From assembly GCA_009903855.1 (NCBI GenBank), contig WYEK01000133.1, positions 1-8,864 on the forward strand: a DNA stretch of 8,864 nucleotides. Reading direction: 5' to 3'. The DNA is from Thermocrinis sp. (GTDB taxonomy: Bacteria > Aquificota > Aquificia > Aquificales > Aquificaceae). How positions within the stretch are numbered: the first letter of the stretch is position 1; each line of letters starts with the position of its first letter. Below are positions 4,698-8,864 of this stretch, one piece after another. The translations under genes were made by a program, and so were the position numbers. Below the pieces are notes generated by a model, which was not told where the DNA came from, searched no databases, and was given only the letters and a program-made list of their open reading frames with translations.

Positions 4698-5725
4698 CCT
4701 TGAGGGAATTTCTAAAGAAGCTCTCCGAGTTCAAGGACCTGACTAAAGAAGAGATAATTCAGTGTCTTGAGGATATTACAGAGGGGAGGGCTACCGACGC
4801 CCAGATAGGTGCTTTCATAATGGCTATGAAGATGAAGGGGGAGACGGTGGAGGAGTTAGAGGGCGCTGCGAGCTTTTTTAGAGAAAAAGCCACCAAGGTA
4901 GATGTGGAGGACCCGGATAATCTGGTGGACACTTGCGGAACGGGCGGAGACCTTTCGGATACCTTTAATGTATCCACCATAACCGCCTTTGTGTTGGCAG
5001 GTGCGGGTATAAGGGTAGCAAAGCATGGCAATAGGTCTGTCTCTTCAAAAAGTGGGAGTGCAGACCTTTTGGAGTTTTTAGGTGCAAAGATAGACCTGGG
5101 ACCAGAGCAGGTTAAGAGAATGATAGAGGAGATAGGCATAGGCTTTATGTTTGCGCCCCTTTTCCACCCTGCCATGAAGAGGGTGGTGGGTCCCCGAAGG
5201 GAGGTGGGCATAAGGTCTCTGTTTAACCTTATAGGTCCTCTATCCAATCCGGCGGGTGCCAAAAGGCAACTTTTGGGAGTTTTTTCAGACCAGTTTGTAG
5301 AAAAAGTAGCCCACGTTTTGCTTAGGCTTGGCGTAAAAAGGGCGGTGGTGGTGCACGGGAAGGATGGTATTGACGAGGTTTCTATATCTGCCCCCACCAC
5401 TGTGGCGGAGGTAGGTGGTGGTGAGGTACGCGTGTACGAATTTACACCGGAGGAGCTTGGTTTTAGGCGTTATCCTATAGACTACATAAAAGTAAAATCT
5501 GTGGAGGAAAGCGCAAAGGTGGCCATGTCTGTTTTAAAGGGAGAACCATCTCCTGCCCTTGATATGGTTCTTTTGAACTCTGCCTTTGGTGTGTTCGTTT
5601 CTGGTGTGGCCAACGACCTAAAAACCGCCTTGGAAGTGGCAAAGGACTCCATAAAGAGTGGTAAAGCTCAAAGGAAGCTCTCCGAGTTTATTGATCTATC
5701 AAAAAGGCTTCAATGTTTAAAGTAG
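4694..5725 (+). CDS. trpD: Anthranilate phosphoribosyltransferase
   Basis: 343 residues, the normal length for this family. The enzyme transfers the phosphoribosyl group of PRPP to anthranilate, the second step of tryptophan synthesis from chorismate, in the cytoplasm. Visible hallmarks are the N-terminal helical domain (ATDAQIGAFIMAMKMKGET), the PRPP-binding DTCGTGGD loop (residues 79-86) with FNVST, KHGNRSVSSKSGSADLLE (110-127), and HPAMKRVVGPRREVGIRSLF followed by NLIGPLSNPA. The start is TTG at 4694, overlapping the stop of the preceding carrier gene. A second TTG at 4700 (LREFLKKL) is an alternative with better spacing from GGTGG at 4686-4690. Either way translation is coupled to the upstream gene. 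It overlaps mqnA by 13 bp. Confidence 0.96.
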   Translation: MTLREFLKKLSEFKDLTKEEIIQCLEDITEGRATDAQIGAFIMAMKMKGETVEELEGAASFFREKATKVDVEDPDNLVDTCGTGGDLSDTFNVSTITAFVLAGAGIRVAKHGNRSVSSKSGSADLLEFLGAKIDLGPEQVKRMIEEIGIGFMFAPLFHPAMKRVVGPRREVGIRSLFNLIGPLSNPAGAKRQLLGVFSDQFVEKVAHVLLRLGVKRAVVVHGKDGIDEVSISAPTTVAEVGGGEVRVYEFTPEELGFRRYPIDYIKVKSVEESAKVAMSVLKGEPSPALDMVLLNSAFGVFVSGVANDLKTALEVAKDSIKSGKAQRKLSEFIDLSKRLQCLK

Positions 5726-6441
5726 GCAAGGTGTCTTATCTTAACACTTTTCCTCTTTTTTACCGCTTTGAGGACCCAAGGATTGAACTTGTGGAGGGCG
5801 AGCCGTCCTATTTGGTTTCTTTGCTGAGAGATGGGAAAATTTATGCGGGCATTGTCTCATCGGTGGAGTATCTTTTTAACCGCTCCCAATATAGAGTTGT
5901 GCCAGGATTGTGCATAGCCTCCAAGCAGAGGGTTTGCTCTGTTCTTTTATTCTCAAAAAGACCAGTGTTGGAGATAAAGAGAGTGTATCTTACTCCCGCT
6001 TCCTTGACTTCAAAGCTACTATGCAAACACCTTTTAGAGGATGTTTATAAGCTCAAGCCTGAGTATGTGGAAAGTAGAGAGTCTGCGGATGCCCTTTTGC
6101 TAATAGGAGATGACGCATTGCATGAAAAAAGGTTGGGCAGGTTTGAATATGTCTATGACTTGGCAGAAGAGTGGCACAAGGTTTATAGTCTGCCCTTTGT
6201 GTTTGCCCTATTTTTGGTGAGAAAGGATGCGGACCCTTATTTGGACAGGCTCATAGAGGAGTTAGCCCTTAGGTCCATAAAGGCCTTTTATGAGGACCTT
6301 GCACAAGAAAGGGTAAAGGTGGAGGGTTTCTCGAGGGATGAGCTAAAGGATTACTTTTATCACTGCATTGACTACTTTTTGGACGAGGAAAAAGAGAGGG
6401 CCCTTGAACTTTTTGGAAGTTTAGCCTATAATCATATGTAA
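5713..6441 (+). CDS. mqnA: Chorismate dehydratase, futalosine pathway of menaquinone synthesis
   Basis: 242 residues. MqnA removes water from chorismate to give 3-[(1-carboxyvinyl)oxy]benzoate, the first committed step of the futalosine route. It has a periplasmic-binding-protein-like fold but acts in the cytoplasm. Family marks seen here are VGKVSYLNTFPLFY at the N-terminus (residues 4-17), AGIVSSVEYL (45-54), a serine-containing CSVLLFSKRP, LTPASLTSKLL (93-103), LLIGDDALHE (129-138) and DLAEEWHKVYSLPFVFALF. There is no signal peptide. The ATG lies within the last codons of trpD (13-bp overlap), and the stop abuts the next ATG, so the genes are co-translated. Together with trpD it gives this operon two enzymes of chorismate-derived pathways. 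Confidence 0.93.
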   Translation: MFKVGKVSYLNTFPLFYRFEDPRIELVEGEPSYLVSLLRDGKIYAGIVSSVEYLFNRSQYRVVPGLCIASKQRVCSVLLFSKRPVLEIKRVYLTPASLTSKLLCKHLLEDVYKLKPEYVESRESADALLLIGDDALHEKRLGRFEYVYDLAEEWHKVYSLPFVFALFLVRKDADPYLDRLIEELALRSIKAFYEDLAQERVKVEGFSRDELKDYFYHCIDYFLDEEKERALELFGSLAYNHM

Positions 6442-6897
6442 ATGCTTACTTTCAAAGAGTTAGCCCTCTTTTTTCATGTGCTCTTTGCATGCATCTGGGT
6501 GGGTGGGATGTTAGCTTTGGTTTTCGTTGTAGCACCTGTTTTGAGAGGACTTAAGAACAGGGAGGAGCTATTTTTAACCTTGGGGAAGCGCCTTAGCTTT
6601 TACGGCACCTTTTTATCCTTGGGAGGGCTTTTAATAACTGGCTTGATAAACATTCATTATCTTCTTGGCTTTTCTCAGCTTTTGGACCTTTCAAACCCAT
6701 ACACTAAAACCCTTTGGAATAAGCTATTTGCCTTCTTTTGTGTAGTTGGCGTTTCCTTAGCCCATGACCTGTATTTTGGAAAGAGGGCTTACGAAAGGAA
6801 GTTTAACCTTTACATGGCAAGGTTTTTGGGCTTTTTGAACCTCATTCTTTCCCTTTTGGTCGTTTTCTTTGCGATAAAACTCAGGCTTGGAGGTTGA
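6442..6897 (+). CDS. Four-helix inner-membrane protein, CopD-like
   Basis: 151 residues with four likely membrane helices (about 7-30, 52-76, 90-112, 125-147). Helix 1 has FFHVLFACIWVGGML, typical of CopD/DUF-type membrane proteins in which the histidine and the WVGG turn are conserved. Other histidines are H72 (INIHYLLG), at the end of helix 2, and H108 (SLAHDLYFGKRAY), at the end of helix 3. Such histidines could bind haem or copper, but this is inference and no role is assigned. The ATG begins immediately after the mqnA stop, so it is probably the last gene of the operon. The position next to a quinone-synthesis gene would suit a membrane redox or quinone-linked role, but only as a guess. 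It converges on the M28 peptidase gene with 11 bp between the stops. Confidence 0.8.
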   Translation: MLTFKELALFFHVLFACIWVGGMLALVFVVAPVLRGLKNREELFLTLGKRLSFYGTFLSLGGLLITGLINIHYLLGFSQLLDLSNPYTKTLWNKLFAFFCVVGVSLAHDLYFGKRAYERKFNLYMARFLGFLNLILSLLVVFFAIKLRLGG

Positions 6898-6908
6898 AAC
6901 ATATTCTT

Positions 6909-7982
6909 TTAAAGCCTGCCGAGGTTTCTCAAAAAATTTACAATGCTAAAGAACCAAAGCCTTGCAATATGCCAATCTACCGCGTCGTAATTATCGCACG
7001 TAGTATGCCTTATTGGAAGGGGGTGGGAGCTTAAGAAGAGGGTTTTAAGCCCTACCTTCTTGAAGGGTATGTGATCGCTCTTTGCAGAAGGAACCGCCTT
7101 AAACTCCACCTCAAAGCCTATCTCCTTTGCACTTCTGTAGAAGGTCTCCGCCAACCAATAATCATTATAGCCCTCTTTATCTCTGTAAAGGATGGCAGGG
7201 TTTTGCCAGCCTATGCCATCCAAGTTTATACAGTAATAGGCGTGCTTTGGCTTTTTTAATGTGTGAAACTTGGAGCCCTCCAAGCCTACCTCCTCTCCGT
7301 CGGTGATCAAAAACCTTAGCTTGAAAGGAATGTTGTAATTCTCTCTCAGCTCTTCGTAAAGATAGGGCAAAAGTAAAGATGCCAAGCCGTTATCTATGGC
7401 ACCTTGGGTTTTTGGTTTTGTGTCCATGTGGGCTATTATATAAACCACCGGACCTCTGCCCAGCTCAAACACAAGGTTGCTGAGCTTTAGCTCTTCCTCT
7501 CGGACCTCCACCTCTAATTTGATGTAAAAGTCTTTTACCTTTGGAAGGTCGCTCCTTTTGATGCAAACAACAGCCATATCTTCTTCTGTGATGCCATAAA
7601 AGACCTGGTCTAACTCCTTTAGATAGCAAACTACTGCCTTTATGTTCTTGGCCTTCAAAGCGTTCCAATCTATACCCTTGGCGGTCTGCAGTGCAATATC
7701 CCCCTCTATGAAATCTTCTTTCAAATATCCCTCAAAGCTTCCGCCTATACTACCCACAAAGGGAAAGGCTTGGACCTTCCTTCCCTCCACCTCCAAGCTG
7801 GCACCAATAGGAACACGCTTTTTTACACTGAAAGGCTCCTCCCAAAAGGGGATGGATTTTTCTCTAAGGAGTTTTTTTAAAAACTTCTTTGCTTCCCTGT
7901 GGCCGTTGGTGTTGGGGAATCGGTTTAAAGTTAGGTATTCATAAGCCCTCTCTCTGAGCTCTCTGTAGGTTTTACTTTTCAT
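6909..7982 (-). CDS. M28-family zinc peptidase (aminopeptidase-like)
   Basis: 357 residues, no signal peptide, so probably cytoplasmic. The zinc-site pattern of M28 co-catalytic peptidases is complete: AHMDTKP (H185, D187), GAIDNG (D197, bridging), TDGEEVGLEG (E230 catalytic base, E231), NLDGIGW (D255) and the late RHTTCDNYD (H326). KSDHIPFKKVG (H304) is also typical. The middle (about 50-165) looks like the inserted region common in these enzymes. It likely releases amino acids from peptides; substrate preference cannot be read. Its ATG lies inside the end of ilvE (11-bp overlap on the same strand), so the two are co-transcribed. That pairing is compatible with peptide breakdown feeding amino acid transamination. 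Confidence 0.88.
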   Translation of the reverse strand: MKSKTYRELRERAYEYLTLNRFPNTNGHREAKKFLKKLLREKSIPFWEEPFSVKKRVPIGASLEVEGRKVQAFPFVGSIGGSFEGYLKEDFIEGDIALQTAKGIDWNALKAKNIKAVVCYLKELDQVFYGITEEDMAVVCIKRSDLPKVKDFYIKLEVEVREEELKLSNLVFELGRGPVVYIIAHMDTKPKTQGAIDNGLASLLLPYLYEELRENYNIPFKLRFLITDGEEVGLEGSKFHTLKKPKHAYYCINLDGIGWQNPAILYRDKEGYNDYWLAETFYRSAKEIGFEVEFKAVPSAKSDHIPFKKVGLKTLFLSSHPLPIRHTTCDNYDAVDWHIARLWFFSIVNFLRNLGRL

Positions 7983-8864
7983 AAACGGGCGTTAGCCATC
8001 CCTTGTATCTTTCTATCTTCCCTCTTACTGCGTTAAAGTATAGCTCCTGAAGTTCCCTTGTGATAGGTCCTACCTCTCCACCGTTGATTTTACGATTATC
8101 CACCTCCACCACGGGGGTGATCTCTGCGGCGGTACCCGTTAGGAATATTTCCTCGGCCACGTAAAGCTCACTCCTTGCCACCGGTCTTTCCTCCACTTCC
8201 AGCATAAGCTCGTTTTTTGCCAGCTTTATAACTGCAGCACGTGTTATGCCCTCAAGTATATGCTCCGAGTAGGAGGGTGTAATGAGCTTCTTATTCCTAA
8301 CCAAGAATATGTTTTCTCCAGAGCCTTCAGCCACAAAGCCGTTTTGATTTAGCAATATAGCTTCATCATACCCAGAAAGCAGAGCTTCCGTTTTAGCCAA
8401 TGCACTGTTCACATAAGCGCCTGAAACCTTCCACCGGGAGGGAATGGAGTTGTCATCGTTCCTACGCCAAGAGGAAACTTTAACCCTTGCACCTTTGGAG
8501 GTATCCAAATATCTGCCAAACCTGTACAGGTAGATGGCTACGGTGGGTGTAAAGCCCGTAAGCTTGGGTGTGAGGGCAAGGTCTTTAAAGTATGCGATGG
8601 GTCTTATATAGACATCTTCTCTTATTTGGCTCTTGACGAGGATTTCCTTTGTAATGTTTATAAGGTCATCCACTGTGTATTTAAGCTCCATAAACATTGC
8701 CCTGCAGTTATCTATCATTCGCTGGTAGTGCTCCCTTGCAAAGAGGATATAAAGCTGTTCTTCTTCTTCGTTCCAATAAGCCCTTATGCCTTCAAAGACG
8801 CAGGTGCCATAATGAAAGGAGTTTGTCTTTATGCTTAGCTTTGCTTCCTCTACGGGGACTATTT
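7972..8864 (-). CDS. ilvE: Branched-chain amino acid aminotransferase (5' end outside window)
   Basis: A class IV PLP enzyme that interconverts valine, leucine and isoleucine with their 2-oxo acids using glutamate/2-oxoglutarate. The frame is open to the right edge, giving 296 residues. It starts IVPVEEAKLSIKTNS, so roughly the first 10-15 residues are missing. Visible marks are SFHYGTCVFEGIRAYW (substrate-site Y, F and R), the PLP lysine in SRWKVSGAYVNS, EAILLNQNGFVAEGSGENIF, the GITRAAV loop and the phosphate-binding EIFLTGTAAEITPV, ending near GPITRELQELYF. The ATG at 8718 (MIDNCR) is internal, since the conserved YGxxxFEGIR motif lies upstream of it. It overlaps the M28 peptidase start by 11 bp. 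Confidence 0.95.
   Translation of the reverse strand, partial: IVPVEEAKLSIKTNSFHYGTCVFEGIRAYWNEEEEQLYILFAREHYQRMIDNCRAMFMELKYTVDDLINITKEILVKSQIREDVYIRPIAYFKDLALTPKLTGFTPTVAIYLYRFGRYLDTSKGARVKVSSWRRNDDNSIPSRWKVSGAYVNSALAKTEALLSGYDEAILLNQNGFVAEGSGENIFLVRNKKLITPSYSEHILEGITRAAVIKLAKNELMLEVEERPVARSELYVAEEIFLTGTAAEITPVVEVDNRKINGGEVGPITRELQELYFNAVRGKIERYKGWLTPVYEK

Noticed and set aside
4683..4702. Frameshift fusion of the sulfur carrier to trpD through the GGTTTTTGA overlap
   Set aside because: A -1 shift would join the frames, but the site is not a standard slippery heptamer. A free carrier C-terminus is required for function, and simple translational coupling explains the overlap.
4759..5400. 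Long minus-strand open frame (213 codons) opposite trpD
   Set aside because: It lies wholly within the well-supported trpD coding region, its sequence is serine/threonine-rich with no domain, and it is a codon-bias shadow.
6898..6908. Bidirectional terminator between the convergent membrane-protein and peptidase genes
   Set aside because: Only 11 bp separate the stops and I could not find a convincing GC-rich hairpin with a T-run there.
8626..8838. Plus-strand open frame near the right edge, and frames at 7071-7259 and 7642-7944
   Set aside because: They are antisense to ilvE and the M28 peptidase, which have complete family motifs; these frames have none.

Overview
The window looks like part of a chromosome from a thermophilic, Aquificaceae-type bacterium (Hydrogenobacter/Thermocrinis/Aquifex-like). 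This is inferred from codon style (abundant AGG/AAG/ATA), tightly overlapping genes, a TTG start, and a futalosine-pathway menaquinone gene beside trpD. It was not checked by any search. The window splits into two unlike halves.

Left half (1-4393): a visibly AT-rich accessory island bounded by two related but diverged IS5-like insertion sequences in opposite orientation, with their transposase 3' ends facing inward. IS-a is only the last ~205 bp (plus strand). IS-b (3541-4393, minus strand) is bounded by ~20-bp imperfect inverted repeats and has an intact DDE core but no usable start codon. Between them (206-3540) lies a minus-strand operon of small secreted proteins with near-identical signal peptides. 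In transcription order they are B2 (3511-3038), A2 (2881-2282), a short remnant (2264-2166), B1 (2116-1430), A1 (1407-786) and C1 (724-173). The two B proteins are paralogues (four conserved cysteines). The two A proteins are paralogues (DxDxDGxxD calcium-loop motif). A 31-bp repeat follows each A gene. The simplest reading is a tandem duplication of a B-A-(C) module, followed by decay. A1 and B2 are each frameshifted at a seven-adenine run in the same direction, C1 is cut off by IS-a, and the second C is missing. One intact A and one intact B remain. No function can be assigned to these proteins.

Right half (4419-8864): ordinary, higher-GC housekeeping DNA. A plus-strand operon runs from a ubiquitin-like sulfur carrier (MoaD/ThiS/CysO type, ending GGF) through trpD (anthranilate phosphoribosyltransferase), mqnA (chorismate dehydratase) and a four-helix CopD-like membrane protein, all overlapping or abutting. 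It starts 26 bp from the end of IS-b, with a TATAAT box so close to the ATG that the mRNA may be leaderless. trpD and mqnA both belong to branches that draw on chorismate. Converging on this operon, on the minus strand, are a branched-chain amino acid aminotransferase (ilvE, 5' end outside the window) and an M28 zinc peptidase whose start overlaps the end of ilvE.
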